A program made the position numbers and the translations under genes. From Effrenium voratum (lineage: Eukaryota > Sar > Dinophyceae > Suessiales > Symbiodiniaceae), in the NCBI GenBank assembly GCA_963377175.1, contig CAUJNA010003749.1:1507390-1571389 (forward strand): a stretch of 64,000 nt of DNA. The letters are read 5' to 3'. The notes beneath the pieces were generated by a model, which had not been told where the DNA came from, ran no database searches, and worked only from the letters and a program-made list of their open reading frames with translations. How positions within the stretch are numbered: the stretch's first letter is position 1; each line of letters opens with the position of its first letter. Below, piece after piece: positions 1 to 11,809 of the stretch.

Positions 1-235
1 ATGCACCACACATACACCATACACACACACAGATACACCACACATATACACCACACACACACACAGGCCACACACACACACACAAACACCACACATGCAG
101 ACCGCACACCGCACACACACACACACACACCCACCCACCCACCCACCCACCCACCCACGCACGCACGCACGCACGCATGCGCGCACGCGCACACCGCACC
201 ACACACACACACACCCTGCGGACACCACACGCCGC
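1..235. repeat. CA-rich microsatellite
   Basis: Runs of CACA, CCCA and GCAC repeats fill the first 235 bases. The His/Thr-rich open frames here are artefacts of the repeat. Confidence 0.95.
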
Positions 236-2132
236 ACAAACCACAAATCAAGACAGACACAAACCGTGTGGACATCAGACTTTCTTGGCCGAGTCTATAC
301 CGAACAAGGTCCCCAAAACCACGTTGCCTCAAGCCATAACCCACCTAGTCCTGAGAGACACTGGTGGCCAGGGAAAGCAGAGCGCCCGTCCAAAAACGTT
401 CAAATGGCCGGCGCCTTACTCAAAAAAAACGGCAAAAAAACTCAAAGTGAAAAGGAACACCACGGAGACGCGAGACCCAGCAACTCTTGGTTCTACCAAC
501 ACGGTTGCAAGGCTGTTCCGGGAGGCCTCGCAATCCCCCAAGTCGCCCGACTTGAAACGTGGGCTGCGCCCTCTGCGGACGTTGGGCGTGACGAGTTGCA
601 GGGGGTGGCTCGGGTTTTCCGCAGGAGATCCTCTATAGGAGCTTTCAGGCGGCTTCTGATTCAACCACGCGCGCAGGACCTTCTGCAGAGACCCTGTGGT
701 AATTTCTGGAAATTCCTTACAGAAGCCAGTGAGCAGTTGCGCCCACTTTCATGTTGCCTTGGGTTCCTGTCCCGCAGTGTTCTCGAATCATGTTTCACTT
801 CGATTCCTCTATCTGTTCTTTGGTTTAACACGTTTAGCTTTGTTCCCCTATTTTTGACCGATTTTTTGGGTAACTTCTTTGTTTCACCGCTTGCCGGGAT
901 ATTTTTGTCAGTTGGCCATGGGTCAAAATTCAAATCGTACCCCCAGTGAACATCCCAATCCAACCACTAAAATAGGTTCTAAAACGGGTGGAGAATTCAC
1001 CTACCCCAACATGGGATCCCAAAACGGTTTTGACCACCACAGCCAGGTGGGTATTAGATCAAAATGAAACCGTATCAAGGGACCAGGGTACCATTTGGGG
1101 TGCGTATTTTGACCACCACAGCCAAAATGGTACCAAAACAGTTTTGACCCACAGCCACATCTGCGGCGCCCTCAATTTTTCGGAACCCCCGCAAGACCCG
1201 GCATCACATGGCAAGCCCAAACAGGGATATGTTGTCGGTTGTCGGTGGTCAGTGGCTCAAGACGAGACGCCGTGCGTGATGAAGTGGTAAGCGTGGCAAT
1301 GAGCGGCGCCGTGTCGAAGGCTTTGCTGTCCACATCCTCGGGTCAAAATCGGCCACCCTCTAGTGGGTTCTTTCTAGTACCTTCCATTTCACAAAATTTT
1401 GTGTTGGCTGGCAGTCGCAGGGCTTCTTGGGGATCTCAACCCATTTGGAATTTGGCCCTTTTAAACATCACCCTGCGCGCCAAAGGAAACTTCTCTGCAA
1501 CCATTAGCCTCTCCACAAGGTGTTGAGCAGCAAAACTGAAAAAATCTGAAAATCTGAGGTGCCAGGTACAAAACCCACATGTTGCTCTTGACTCGTTCTA
1601 CCCTTGAATCGGCTCACCACAAAATCATAGCTCGCTTTACCTTCGGATTCAAAGCTGTGACCAACATCTTGGCGATCTGGGGCACTCCGAAAATCATATT
1701 CAGATTGTGCCTCATATCTTTCAACCTGGGTATATTCCCAAAACTGGCGGTGCTCCTTTTACCGTTCAAATTCAAACCAGCCCCCAAAGATGGGTACCAG
1801 CCAGCCCAATGGAACATCTGGACCTTGCTACTATCGCCATGGCAACCAGCCTATGCAGGCCAAGCCCAAGTGTGCAACCATGTTTCTGGGGAGTGACCCT
1901 TTTCTGTGCCAATTTGAAACAGATTCTTCATTTGAAAGCAACCAGTAGCCATGTAAGCAGTTCGTTTGACACTGGCACAGCTATGAGGTACAGCAGGCAA
2001 ATAGCTTGAGTTTCTGTTTCTAATCTGCTTCATATCGATTGTACCTTAAAGCAGCGCTTTCTGAGAAGACCCTAAAACGGGGTTGATCCAAGCGCCCCCC
2101 GCCTCCCGCCCCCCGAGGAAAGGCTCGCTCAC
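236..2132. other. Left-edge non-coding DNA
   Basis: It contains a family B element (913-1047) and a second partial copy (about 1081-1165). No exon with good borders was seen. Confidence 0.35.
913..1047. mobile_element. Family B MITE-like element
   Basis: It begins TGGCCATGGGTCAAAATTC and ends with GGTTTTGACC-ACAGCCA. It is in the opposite orientation to the copy at 4675. Confidence 0.75.
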
Positions 2133-2256
2133 CTTTTGTAGGTTTCATGGAAGCGCCAATTGAGGCTTCGTATTCATTATGTGCCTTCGCGAACCCTTTT
2201 GCAAACCTTTCGCGCCCCTCAGGTTGCCTTTTGCGCAGTAAATCGGCCAAGCAACC
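2133..2256 (-). CDS. Possible exon: charged helical segment
   Basis: Forty-one codons start GCLADLLRKRQPEGRERFAK and end EASIGASMKPTK, followed by a standard GTGAGC donor. The acceptor is AAG|G in phase 0, so it could follow the 4051 exon. The codons are more A/T-ending than in the other exons, and the protein is Arg/Lys/Glu-rich. It may belong to gene B, to another gene or to none. Confidence 0.3.
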
Positions 2257-4050
2257 CTTGCGTTCCCGAATGGCTTCCAACAAAATCAACATAAACAAGT
2301 GACTTGAAGTACAACCTCGGAAGCGCGTCCAAGATTAGACCGCCAATAGATTAAAGCGGCTCGAAACTCATGATTTGAGTTAGGCAAGGTTATAGAATGT
2401 GTTATGTTATTGCTTGCTTCACATGGAGTCACTAAAATGTAAGATGTATCCCAAGTCTACCCCGGAACTAGTTTCGATTTAGAATCAACCTCGGCCTATC
2501 GCGCACATGTCGCTCGGCTCGCTTTCGCGCAGCTCTTCTCGTCGAGAAAACAAAACCGGGGGGTGTCCTTCCGCGGCTTCAACTTGGACAGCACCGAAAA
2601 CTCAGATGCAACCAGTGGATTTCCAGGGGAAAAAAGGATTGGCATCCGATTTTTTGGTTGCTTGACTTTTAAGGAATCGGAACCCTTCCCGGAGAAAAAA
2701 AAAGGTAAAAAAGTTGAACAACGGAAGCAACCCACTGGGCAACTGGGTTCACTGCCTTCATTCATGTTGTTTTTGAGCTCTGCTCAATTGTGTCCAAAAG
2801 GTCTCTCCCAGTGCGATTCGGTCAGCCCCAACAGCCCTGGGAGAAGTCAGCAGCTCTTTTGACAGCCATCTAAAGCTTGGGCCCTGGCTGCCGTAAGTGC
2901 AATCATGTCCAACTGGGTCTGCAGTTGCGTGGCGCCCGTCCATCCTGACAACAACGCCGTTGGTTCTTGCCACCAGTGACTCGAATTGAGGGTTCTTGCC
3001 CCCAACGACTGCGCTTTGGACAGCCCTTATGCGACATGGGCAACACAAGTGGTTTGGAAAGTGCTGGAATTGGGTTTGACCATGTTCAATCGGCAGCACC
3101 ATGCGAAAAGGGGGAGCTGGACTGCGCTAAGAAAGTGTCAGGAACATGAACATTCGAGCAACATTCGAGTCACACCTGACAGTCACGTTGGTGCTACTTG
3201 CATGATTAGGGTTTTGAAACATGGTCTGTCAATGCACAACAAAAGGACATAGTGCATGTGAGGCAGTTTAATTTCCCTCGGACAAAAACATTGGAAGAAG
3301 GCAGTGATGCAAACGGAGTATGAGAGCTTGTGCCGGTGCGTTGCTTGACAGTTCCATTGTGAACCTCGCAAAAACCGTAAGCCGGACTCAAAGGCGAGGA
3401 TCACAGCCGGCCGTGCTCGCTCCAAGTACTGAAATTTGTTGCTCACATTCGACCCGGTCGGCACAAGCGAACGATGACATCCCTGGTGAGGGCATCACTG
3501 GCTTTGATTCATCCTAGCCCTGGCCACGCTCATGCTGAGTTGTAATATCAATGTTCATGTTCAGAACATTTACGAGAAAATGTAGAGCGCCCACTGTGGT
3601 TGGGAAATTCGCTGACCTTCATGTACGTTTTGATCCTGCGTGCCCTGTGAATCTCCGTCTGCAGGGAAGCTCGTTTCAAAAGTGCGCTTCCAAAAGGCAA
3701 TGTTGTAAATCAGCCCAAAAATGATTTTGAGGAGGGCTGACTGCAAACCAAAAGACATGGACCTTTGCATTCCACGGCCGAAACGATATTTCCCGCTGGT
3801 TTCCACATCCAAATGAACAAGAAACTATTAAGTTTTCTTGTCGGGCTCCTTTCGACAAACGGACATAGCTCATCGATCCGCATCTCGCATGCGACTTCAT
3901 TTCCCTTGGTGTGACAGAAAGTGGCTCCATGACATTGTCCGGGATTCCTTGGGCCAAGCGCACGAGCCAAACCAATCTCTGGATTGCCTTCGTAACATCC
4001 ATGTCGCTAACGCCCACATGGGTTGCTCTCTTTGGAGTTGGGCCCAGAGC
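2257..4050. other. Intron or intergenic DNA
   Basis: It contains a family C element (2601-2749). A minus-strand stretch at 3360-3430 (LERARPAVILAFESGL) has weak coding character but no AG|G acceptor. Nothing else is recognised. Confidence 0.35.
2601..2749. mobile_element. Family C MITE-like element
   Basis: It begins CTCAGATGCAACCAGTGGAT and ends CCACTGGGCAACTGGGTT. The ends form an imperfect inverted repeat, and the interior TTGACTTTTAAGG/GGAACCC is shared with the other C copies. Confidence 0.82.
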
Positions 4051-4095
4051 GGTTTGCATCGAGCCTGCCATTGCGCTCACCACCTTCGCAGTGAC
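4051..4095 (-). CDS. Gene B exon: unknown protein
   Basis: Fifteen codons read VTAKVVSAMAGSMQT. The AG|G acceptor and GC donor are in phase 0. The frame stays open downstream (LGPTPKRATHVGVSDMDVTK), so the exon may extend to a second GC site near 4000. Codon bias and the Ala/Val/Ser-rich composition match the other gene B exons. No family is known to me. Confidence 0.5.
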
Positions 4096-4220
4096 CTGCT
4101 CCGGGAACTCTGAAGTCAGCGATTCGAAGAGGCCTCAGCCGATGGCACCCTGTTTGCAAAAACGCTATGGGGAGCTGAACTGCTGGCTCCGGAACCTCGG
4201 AACAGCTAGTAGCACAAGGT

Positions 4221-4324
4221 GCTAGCTAAGGTTAGAATAAGGGTACCAACTCTTTTCTGACGTCTATTTTGGTAGGGGCACCCTTTTTGGGGGGGGGTTG
4301 AGAAGGGCTCTACTGGGGACCTTG
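4221..4324. mobile_element. Family A MITE-like element
   Basis: It shares the core GGTTAGAATAAGGGTACCAA with the other A copies and ends TACTGGGGACCT. It is worn at the left end. It lies about 125 bp from the 4051-4095 exon. Confidence 0.75.
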
Positions 4325-4674
4325 TCTGTGAGCTGGAAGGCTTTGGGATCGAGCTGGTGACAGATCCCTGAACAGGTTTCAGGGGTCCATGGCCATCCCT
4401 AGCTATCCAAGTTAGCGTGTTGTGGCCACGGCATGAGTGTCGTGCCCTTTTGGCGCAGGCTGAGACCTCTTGGGCTGCTCAAGAGGGAAACCAATGGAGA
4501 CACTCTTTGAATTCGAGCCAAACCGCAAGGATGGCCATTGCGGCCAAGTGACCGACAACAACTTTCATCTAGCCACGCAAACGCTCTTCCCAAGCAGAAG
4601 ATCTAAGCGCTTATATAATATTGTTTGTGTGGAAACAAACAGCACCCTTTGTATCACACCAAAGACCAGGCATG

Positions 4675-4789
4675 TGGCCATGGTTCAAAACCAATGGTAC
4701 CATTTTGGAATAGGTGCACCACTCATTTTAGTCTATTTTAGTGGGGATTGGGATGTTCACTGGGGGTACGGGGTTTTGACCCATGGCCA
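4675..4789. mobile_element. Family B MITE-like element
   Basis: It begins TGGCCATGGTTCAAAACC and ends GGTTTTGACCCATGGCCA, a terminal inverted repeat of about 18-25 bp. The interior is shared with 27813-27927. Confidence 0.88.
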
Positions 4790-5950
4790 GTTGAAACCAC
4801 CTTTCTCAGCCCTTCTGTGTGCTTTTGGTTCTCTCGAGCGCTCTCCAACGCTCAGCCGGAGGGGCTCTGCAACTTGGCTTTCACGGCGTCCAAGGCAGCC
4901 CCGAAGTGCAGGAGCAAACCGACCTCGAGAGAAGAAGAACCCAGGTACCTCATAGAAGCCCGCTGGAAATTCTAAAGGACATTTCAGAGGGCCAGTTTCA
5001 GCTATGGGTTTTGGAGCTACGGATACTTGTAGACCTCCAATGTACACCTAAAAAAGGCAGTATGTACCCCTTAATGAGTGGAACATAACCTTCATACCTC
5101 CAAAGCCCATACCGGACAATGCCCTTGAAAGTTAGCCGAAATCCCTGTTGTTCATGGGTGGTTGGATTGTAGGAATTGCTGTAGCTGCTTCCTTGGCTTC
5201 CGTAGAGTGGCCTCAAACACGCACCTACCTGAAAAAAACACAGCGGATGAAGGAGTTCCATGTGACGGGGATAGCGACGCAGGTTTCACTGACAAAGGTC
5301 GATACCCCAATAATCAACCAGGTCGATATTAAACACCAGGGGACCGCAGATTTTAGTCCATGTTTCCATTTACCAGGGTTCCATTTTGGGTACCTATTTT
5401 TGACCCACAGCCATTTTGGGGCTTCCGGGCTGCCCATTTTCTCACGACAGAGGCAACTCCTGCACGCTCCAAGACAAGTTCCAGAATCGTGGGCCCAGCT
5501 CTAAGCCGGAAATGGCCATGGACAGGGCTGTGGTTGAAATGGAATCCACTTCTGCGATACAGCAGAAAGGGCCTAACCCCAAAGACTAACCCATCTAAAG
5601 GGAGGGATTCCCTATAGAAGTGGTTGGATTACCCCCATCCCACACCCCTGGCTGACAGAACCCAAACCGAATTGATCCCACCCTGGGCATGGAGAGTAAG
5701 GATTTTCGGCATGTCCTTTTGTAAAAATCGATTTGGGGTCTTGTCTGGTAAATGGATGGCATAACACCCATCTAAACCAGTGCCTTCTATTTTTGACCAC
5801 TCACCTACTAAGGACACTTATGGATTTGGGCATCCTTTTTGGGTTGGACACGACACACCTATCCCCCACCACATTTATCAAGGGCGTATGAGCGGCTAAC
5901 TACCCAACCCGGCTTTTGGCTAGAAAAGTTCGAAACGCCGAACCCAGCGC

Positions 5951-6028
5951 CTGCTCCAGCATCTTGAGGCCTCTGTCCACTATCAAGTTGAAGGCATCCA
6001 AGCCATTGGTCAGACCGTCAGCGGTGCC
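5951..6028 (-). CDS. Gene B exon: unknown helical protein
   Basis: Twenty-six codons start GTADGLTNGLDAFNLIVDRG and end LKMLEQ. The acceptor is CTCAG|G and the donor is GC directly after CAG, both in phase 0. The heptad-like spacing of Leu, Ile and Val suggests an amphipathic helix. The open frame extends on both sides (the upstream part reads DLPVDSMGAQ), so the exon might be slightly larger. Confidence 0.6.
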
Positions 6029-6138
6029 CTGAGCTCCCATCGAGTCCACCGGAAGATCGCGACCAAAACAACAAGATGTGATGTGACGACGAATGTGGTG
6101 TGTGAAGATATAATGTACATATATATATATATATATAA

Positions 6139-6219
6139 TACACCCCTTCTCCCACTAACATGGCAAACTGACAATCAAGTACCCTCCCTCAGGTGCCACG
6201 TTAGTGGGAGGAAGGGTAT
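6139..6219. mobile_element. Family D MITE-like element
   Basis: The ends CTTCTCCCACTAACATGGCA and TGCCACGTTAGTGGGAGGA are inverted repeats. The element is only about 80 bp and sits next to a TA run. Confidence 0.82.
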
Positions 6220-6229
6220 TTATGTGTGT

Positions 6230-6885
6230 ATGGTACAGCGTTGCCAGTCTCCCCCTCCCCAGCCCCAAAGGGGTCATGGGTCAACCAAATGTGGCGGCTT
6301 GGGTGGCTGGCGCTTTTAGGTGGTTCAGGTCGGGTTAAGGTTGATGTAGGTTGCTTTAGGGCTGGCTCAGGGTTTTGCAGGATCGGTCTAGGTAGATTTA
6401 GGATTGGCTCTTGGTTGGCTTAGGTTGATTAAGTTGGTAGGGTTGGATTCGGGCTGATTGGGCTCGTGGAGGCTTGCTTCAGGGTTGGTTTCGGTTGGCT
6501 TAGGGTGTTTGGGGTGTGAAGAGGCTTGGGGGTGGCGGGGGAATGGGATGAAGCTGGGGACTTGGAATATCAACTCGTTTCTCGGCCTGAAGGTACGGAT
6601 CTCGGATTTGATCAAACAAAGATGCCGGAGGTAGATCTTGTTCAACTGAAGTTTTGATGGTGAAGCTCCATGGTGGAAAGTTGAGCCGCGCATTTTAGGC
6701 GGCTCCGCGACGGGGTGAAGGATTTTTTTCTCGTAAGAAAACGAGTGCTGCGCGAAGCGAGTTCGAGCACGCGAAAGTGCGCAGAGGGTCGATCGAGCGG
6801 TTGGATCAGCAACCAAATGATGGGCTTTTTGAAGGTCAGAAAGGCAAAAATTGCACAAAGGGGTGGGGGATAGGAACACGGAAGT
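6230..6885. mobile_element. Element with telomere-like interior, copy 1
   Basis: The left end TATGGTACAGCGTTGCCAGT and right end GGATAGGAACACGG resemble the ends of 25545-26215, and the length is similar (about 655 bp). The interior 6310-6520 has degenerate GGTTTAGG/GGTTGG words. Confidence 0.6.
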
Positions 6886-6967
6886 AGTTGCTCAATTGAC
6901 CAAACACCTGCCAAAAAAGGGGCACTGAGGGGAGGGATGCCATAAATCAAAATATGATATTCCTAAA

Positions 6968-7095
6968 CCTCCATTTGCTTAAGCCCCCTGAAATATATAT
7001 ATATATATAATATATATATATATATATCCAGTAGTGATAGATTCCCTTTAAGCCAACAGGGGGAAATTAACAAATATTCTTAACCAAATGGAAGT
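6968..7095. mobile_element. Family E MITE-like element
   Basis: It begins CTCCATTTGCTTAAG and ends CTTAACCAAATGGAAG. The interior CCAGTAGTGATAGATTCCCT is shared with 36083, 54560 and 62540. A TA run is embedded in it. Confidence 0.85.
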
Positions 7096-7182
7096 AAAGT
7101 ACGGCCTCCATGCCAGCCTCCGCTGCCTTCATCTCATGTTCAAAACCACTGTCCAAACAGCATCCCTCTGGGCAACTCATAA

Positions 7183-7291
7183 TACCCTCTCTCCCACTAA
7201 CATGGCAACTCACAGGGGGGTCCCTCCAAGAGCAAGCAAATAGCCTGATAGCCTCCTACACATGCCATGATAGTGTGAGGGAGCAGGAATA
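7183..7291. mobile_element. Family D MITE-like element
   Basis: It begins TACCCTCTCTCCCACTAACA. The right end (CATGCCATGATAGTGTGAGG) is a worn inverted match. Confidence 0.68.
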
Positions 7292-8236
7292 CCCCCGAAC
7301 TGCCTTCTTCATGGGCGAGATCGTGCAAGTGAGCTTACAAATTGCATGGATCTGGGGTGGCAAATGGGTGGTGTGTGTTCCACAAGACGTCAAAAGGGGG
7401 CGGGGGGTCCAATGCATTCACTTGATCGGACACCCACATATCCATTTGGGACACCATTGGAGGGTGGGAGCCCTGGTCAATGATTAAACAAATAGGTCTA
7501 CCAGGGACGTGTTTTTTTCACCGGTTGAGCCTGAGGCTCTCTAGCAACCTTATAAACTCACTCCCGGAATCTGAGAACCAGGAAGCTTATGGAGGTGTAT
7601 CCTAGGAGCTGTGGCTCTCAACATGAGTTGGAATGACCTCGAACCGTTCAACTGGCATCTTCCTCCAAGATCCCAATCCCAACTCCCAAAAAAACAGAGA
7701 ACCAGCAAGTTGCGCCATCCCATTTTTCATCTTATCCTTTATGTGTCAAAAGAGCGCCTCCAAATTATGATGTGTCAGGATAGGGATCCCCCCCAAAAAA
7801 GGAGCTGGTTTTGTTCCGTCTGTTCGGCTTCCCCCCTTTTTCAAACCGGCCCAAAAAGTGTTCCCGACCCGATGGCCTTCACCGTGGCCATCTGGTTCGC
7901 CACTTGGGTGGAGCTCCTAAGCAGAAACCAACAAATCGAGGTCGCCCAAGCCTCAACGTCCGGTCTTCAGGGCTTGAAGACTGGACTTGGGGATTGGGTG
8001 ACCTTGATTTCTGGGGTTAGGCGTTCAAAAGCTTTGGGCCTCTAAGGCCAAGTAAGGCCAAGCATTGTTTCTTACTTCGGGGTTTTCTATGGCGAGAGGT
8101 GCTTTGGGAGGTGACTGAAGCAGGTGGCAAGCATGCCAAGAGCCCGACAATGGACATGACGACACCACAACACTCGCACGAAAAACCGATGGGGGGGGGG
8201 GGCTGCTCGAAACCTCGAAAACTGACTCGACCCATC

Positions 8237-8355
8237 CTAGGTCCTCTAGTAGAGAGGTTAGAATAAGGGTACCAACTTTTCTCTGTTGTCTATTTTACCG
8301 GGGGAACCCTCCCAACCAAAAAAGGGGAGAGAAAGGGCAGTACTGGGGCACCTAG
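8237..8355. mobile_element. Family A MITE-like element
   Basis: It begins CTAGGTCCTCTAGTAGAGAG and ends CAGTACTGGGGCACCTAG, an imperfect terminal inverted repeat of about 18 bp. The internal core is GGTTAGAATAAGGGTACCAA. Confidence 0.85.
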
Positions 8356-8956
8356 CATCCAAATCCGATACTCTGGTTTTGCTTTCTCCGCGTCGAGAGT
8401 CAGGGCTTCACTGAGATGCCTAAAAAGGCGTCCCTCAAAGTCGCTCGAACTCACATTCTATTGAACACCCACCCAACATATAGGGTTCCCTATCTACTCG
8501 CCCTTCAAGCATCGCCCCTCGCAAGGGGAAGTTTGAAGACCCCCGAGAGGGTGCTGCTCAAACAGTTGCTCGGAACATGCTTTCATGCGGGTTCTCAAAA
8601 CGCTGGACCTTGTCTTTAAATCTGTTTGGTGGCTTCAAAGCGAAACCAGAAGGAAACATCCCATTTTGGGGGTTCCGCCATTTAGATGGATCAAGAGACC
8701 TTTTGGTGCGTCACGAGTATCATGGCCTCCGGGCGTTGTTTCCTGATGCATGATCGCCTCTCTGTCCAGATCGATGTCCATTTAGGGCTTCTCAAACAAA
8801 TGGGGGCCCTAAGCTGGTTGGTTTTTCCGTGGTTTTCCTGGAAGTACCGGCTCCGAAATATATTCTGAGAAACAAACCTTTGGCAGAAACAATGGCACGC
8901 AGACCTATAAGGCCCCCCATGTCCATTTCTGACCGAGCTCCATTCAGCTTCAGCTT

Positions 8957-9057
8957 ACCCTCAGTTGGTGATTTGAATTGCTGGTTTGGAGGTTCGGGGT
9001 GATGTCTAGGGGTTCAACCCCCACATCATCCAAATCACCATTTAGGGATGATCTTAT
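8957..9057. mobile_element. Family H-like element
   Basis: It has CCTCAGTTGGTGATTTGAAT at the left and ATCATCCAAATCACCA at the right, with GGGGTTCAA-type interior words. It is more diverged than 46572. Confidence 0.5.
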
Positions 9058-9452
9058 TCCAAGGCTGGACATGTCAAGATCGTTGCAGGGTGTTCCTCCC
9101 AATCTGGACGTGCGGCTATCTTTGCTGGTCCTCCTTATTGGTCTACAGCGGCTTTGCATAGTTTCAGAACTTGTGGGGGCGTGCCTCGTGCATACAAGAA
9201 ACAAGAAAGGAGCGCCTCTAGAACAATACTTCTTAGACAACGCCATGGAAGCTGACAGAACGTTTTGGGAAGCAGTACTCTTGAAGGGGCCGACTGTCCA
9301 CGTTCAGGATTGTTGCCCAAAGGATTGAGAACCACCGTTTGGTTCTACTGAAATGGCTAAGGTTTATACAGACGCTACTATAACCCCCGAGAAGTAGGTG
9401 CTCAATTTGGGTATGTGCCAGAATATGGATTTGGACCCCCTAATGATTAATG

Positions 9453-9582
9453 TTGACCCCGGATTAATAAACCCCTGTTTATTAATATGGGGGTGTTCCC
9501 CTCCAAAAGTGATACATCCCCGAAAAAGAAAAAACAAAAAAACAACATATTAATAAACAGGGGTTTATTAATCCGGGTTCAA
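9453..9582. mobile_element. Hairpin element with arms of about 38 bp
   Basis: The left arm TTGACCCCGGATTAATAAAC continues to TTATTAATATG. The right arm starts CATATTAATAAACAGGGG and ends ATCCGGGTTCAA. The arms are almost perfect complements around a 50-bp loop. A worn relative may lie at 21020-21180. Confidence 0.88.
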
Positions 9583-11096
9583 CAATAATCCCTAAACCAA
9601 CCACAGAGTCTGAAAAAATACAAGCTCGCTTGGGCCCTCAGAATCCATTCTCCATTGAATCGAGGGGCGAGGCAATGGTTGGAATGGCCGAAGTCGCTGT
9701 CTCGAAAGTGCTCCTCGGTCGAGCTGCCAAAATTGGGTTGCAATGAACTGCCGCTATAAAGGAGTTGACAAAATCAAGAGGTGGATTCAAATTAGATACT
9801 ATGAACCACCACAGTGTAGAAGGACATCAACCTATAATCTGCAAATTGATCGCCATAAGAATATGCACCGAATGTGAGGACCCCATAGGCAAGCGCTTGT
9901 ACACGGGACACACCATGTCGCTTCGATACAAAGTTCCCTTTAGGGTTTGGGGTATGAGCTCCCACACTTCGTTTGCACAAATCGGCGGTACTGAACTCCA
10001 GTTCCCAGTGACCCCGGTCGAAACACGGAGCCCTTTCCTTTTCAGGGTCGATTCCACGTGTTATCGGGCCCCGAACCAACCAAACAAAAGGGAGGAAGGG
10101 TGTCACCAAACCACTGGGGAACTTTGCCCAAACAGAAGAAACGCGAGCCACTGCACAAGCAATGGAGTGAGACTGCAAGCAGATGCTTGCGCATGTCTGC
10201 TGTTACTTTGTTAAGTGGAATGCCAAAACATCACCTGTTTAACTTGCGATTGTTCACCAACGGGACCTTGGATTGCCCAATATACGAAGTAGCTGTGCCC
10301 ACCGAAGAAATTGGAACAGGTCCGTACTTAAACTTCTTGTTTGCGTGTGTGTGGTTTTGAGGGTACATACATCTTTTCCCAAACGCAAAACCACCACTTT
10401 GGGGTCCCCCTATTTTGACACGCATCCACTCCGATATCCAAGGCTTGCAACCAGAACCACAGGCAGGGATACTAGTTGCTGCTCACAAAAAGCTGCGTTT
10501 ACGACTCATGCTCAGAATCTTTGCTTCACATTCAGTACCTGAAAGCAAAGCATCCTTTCTCTCCAATCAGCCGTCCCACGAAGTTCTCCCATGTGGCTTC
10601 AGAAACCCCATGGGCACTACCGAATCCGGTTGGAGCGCTTTTTGAGGCTCGGCGCCCTTTCCGGGGTTTGGTTTAGACGGCCCGAGCAAAAGAACACCAG
10701 GCCCCCCTTCCTCAGAAAAAAACGGGTTTAGGGGGCCCCCCTCTCACCTTGTTGTAGAAAATACGGGGTTCGGGGGAGTTGATGCATACCCCACAGTTCC
10801 CATTGAGATGTTTCAGCCCAAAAGGAAGATCACCTCGCCAAGAGATGCTCCAGCATTTGTCCAAACCCAACTTTGACACATGCCATATACATTATATGCT
10901 TGAAGTCAAGACTCCGGATTACGACCACCATTTCCTATTCCCCATCAAATGTTAAAGAAATATGCCAGACCCTGGTCAAAACACACGGTTTTCTTAACAC
11001 ACCGATCGACCGTACAGAAAATACGCTTGGAGTTTAAACAAAAACATGGACCTGTGAAAGCCACTTCTTTTTGGCGCCAAGTTGGTATTCCTACTA

Positions 11097-11266
11097 TGTT
11101 GAGCGAACTTCCGCGAGGATACGGAGGGAGCGGGGATATCGGATATGGGGGGATTCCAACTTGGCACCACATTTCCCATAGCTTCGTCAAGGTGCAGCAA
11201 ACGGGGGAATCCTCCCGTATCCCTGGTTCCCCCTGTATCCCTGCTAGTTGGTTTCCCTGCAGATAT
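11097..11266. repeat. 160-bp dispersed repeat, copy 1
   Basis: It shares ATACGGAGGGAGCG, GGGGGGATTCCAACTTG, GGTGCAGCAAACGGG and CCCCCTGTATCCCTGCTAGT with 22332-22493. It ends about 20 bp from a gene B exon. Confidence 0.88.
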
Positions 11267-11286
11267 GGTCCAAGGCGCTTCCCTGC

Positions 11287-11373
11287 AGTCACCACGGTTT
11301 TGGCAGCGTTGGCCCCCGTCTGCAGTGCCGGGAAGGGCACTGCCGCGATGGTCGTCAGCCCGGTGGTCAACAC
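11287..11373 (-). CDS. Gene B exon: unknown Ala/Thr/Val-rich protein
   Basis: Twenty-nine codons start VLTTGLTTIAAVPFPALQTG and end ANAAKTVVT. The acceptor is CCAG|G and the GC donor is in phase 0. It stands out by its GC-rich codons against repeats on both sides: a 160-bp repeat ends about 20 bp past the donor, and a family A element begins 50 bp before the acceptor. The function is unknown. The helix is hydrophobic but broken by Pro and is not a clear membrane span. Confidence 0.6.
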
Positions 11374-11423
11374 CTGGCGGGCGTGCCATGAAGCTTTTTG
11401 AGGCTACGTCAATCTTTTATAGT

Positions 11424-11540
11424 CTAGGTCCTCCAGTAGAGAGGTTAGAATAAGGGTACCAACTCTTTTCTGTAGTCTGTTCCAGTAGGGGAACCCTCCA
11501 AACAAGGGTAAAAAAGGGGGCACTACTGGGGGACCTCTAG
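11424..11540. mobile_element. Family A MITE-like element
   Basis: It begins CTAGGTCCTCCAGTAGAGAG and ends CACTACTGGGGGACCTCTAG. This is one of the best-preserved copies. It lies 51 bp from the acceptor of the gene B exon at 11287-11373. Confidence 0.88.
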
Positions 11541-11809
11541 CAGTTCATCCCTGGTTCAGTGCATCCAGTTCTGTCGGCCCAAAGGAAATCTTTGGAACCT
11601 CGACTTCAAAACGGCTTGCCCGATCCGATCTTCCAGCATCCCGGTTGAAAAGGCACAGACACTGGTTCCTGGCGTGGATTCAGGACCTTTGAAGAGCCCA
11701 TGGTTCTGAAGTGAAGCCGAAAGGCTTCACGCTGGCCATTTGGGGCTCCAGATCCCAAATTTCACACATACCAGTCACCGGTGACGGTGGCTTTGCAGGT
11801 TCGGGTTAT

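Larger units (their letters stand above)
4096..5950. other. Gene B intron
   Basis: It contains family A (4221-4324), family B (4675-4789) and a partial family B end (about 5365-5425). Nothing else is recognised. Confidence 0.4.
6029..11286. other. Gene B intron, 5.3 kb
   Basis: It holds families D (6139-6219 and 7183-7291), the first telomere-like element (6230-6885), E (6968-7095), A (8237-8355), H (8957-9057), a perfect-looking hairpin (9453-9582) and a 160-bp repeat (11097-11266). A hydrophobic minus-strand stretch near 8120-8180 (VVMSIVGLLA) might be another exon, but its acceptor is not AG|G. Confidence 0.45.

Noticed and set aside
1..339. His/Thr-rich open frames at the left edge
   Set aside because: They are produced by CA-type microsatellites in all frames and have no codon bias.
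8120..8180. Hydrophobic minus-strand stretch VVMSIVGLLACLPP as a gene B exon
   Set aside because: The only nearby acceptor is AG|T, the phase is unclear and the neighbouring sequence shows no bias. Kept as a weak candidate only.
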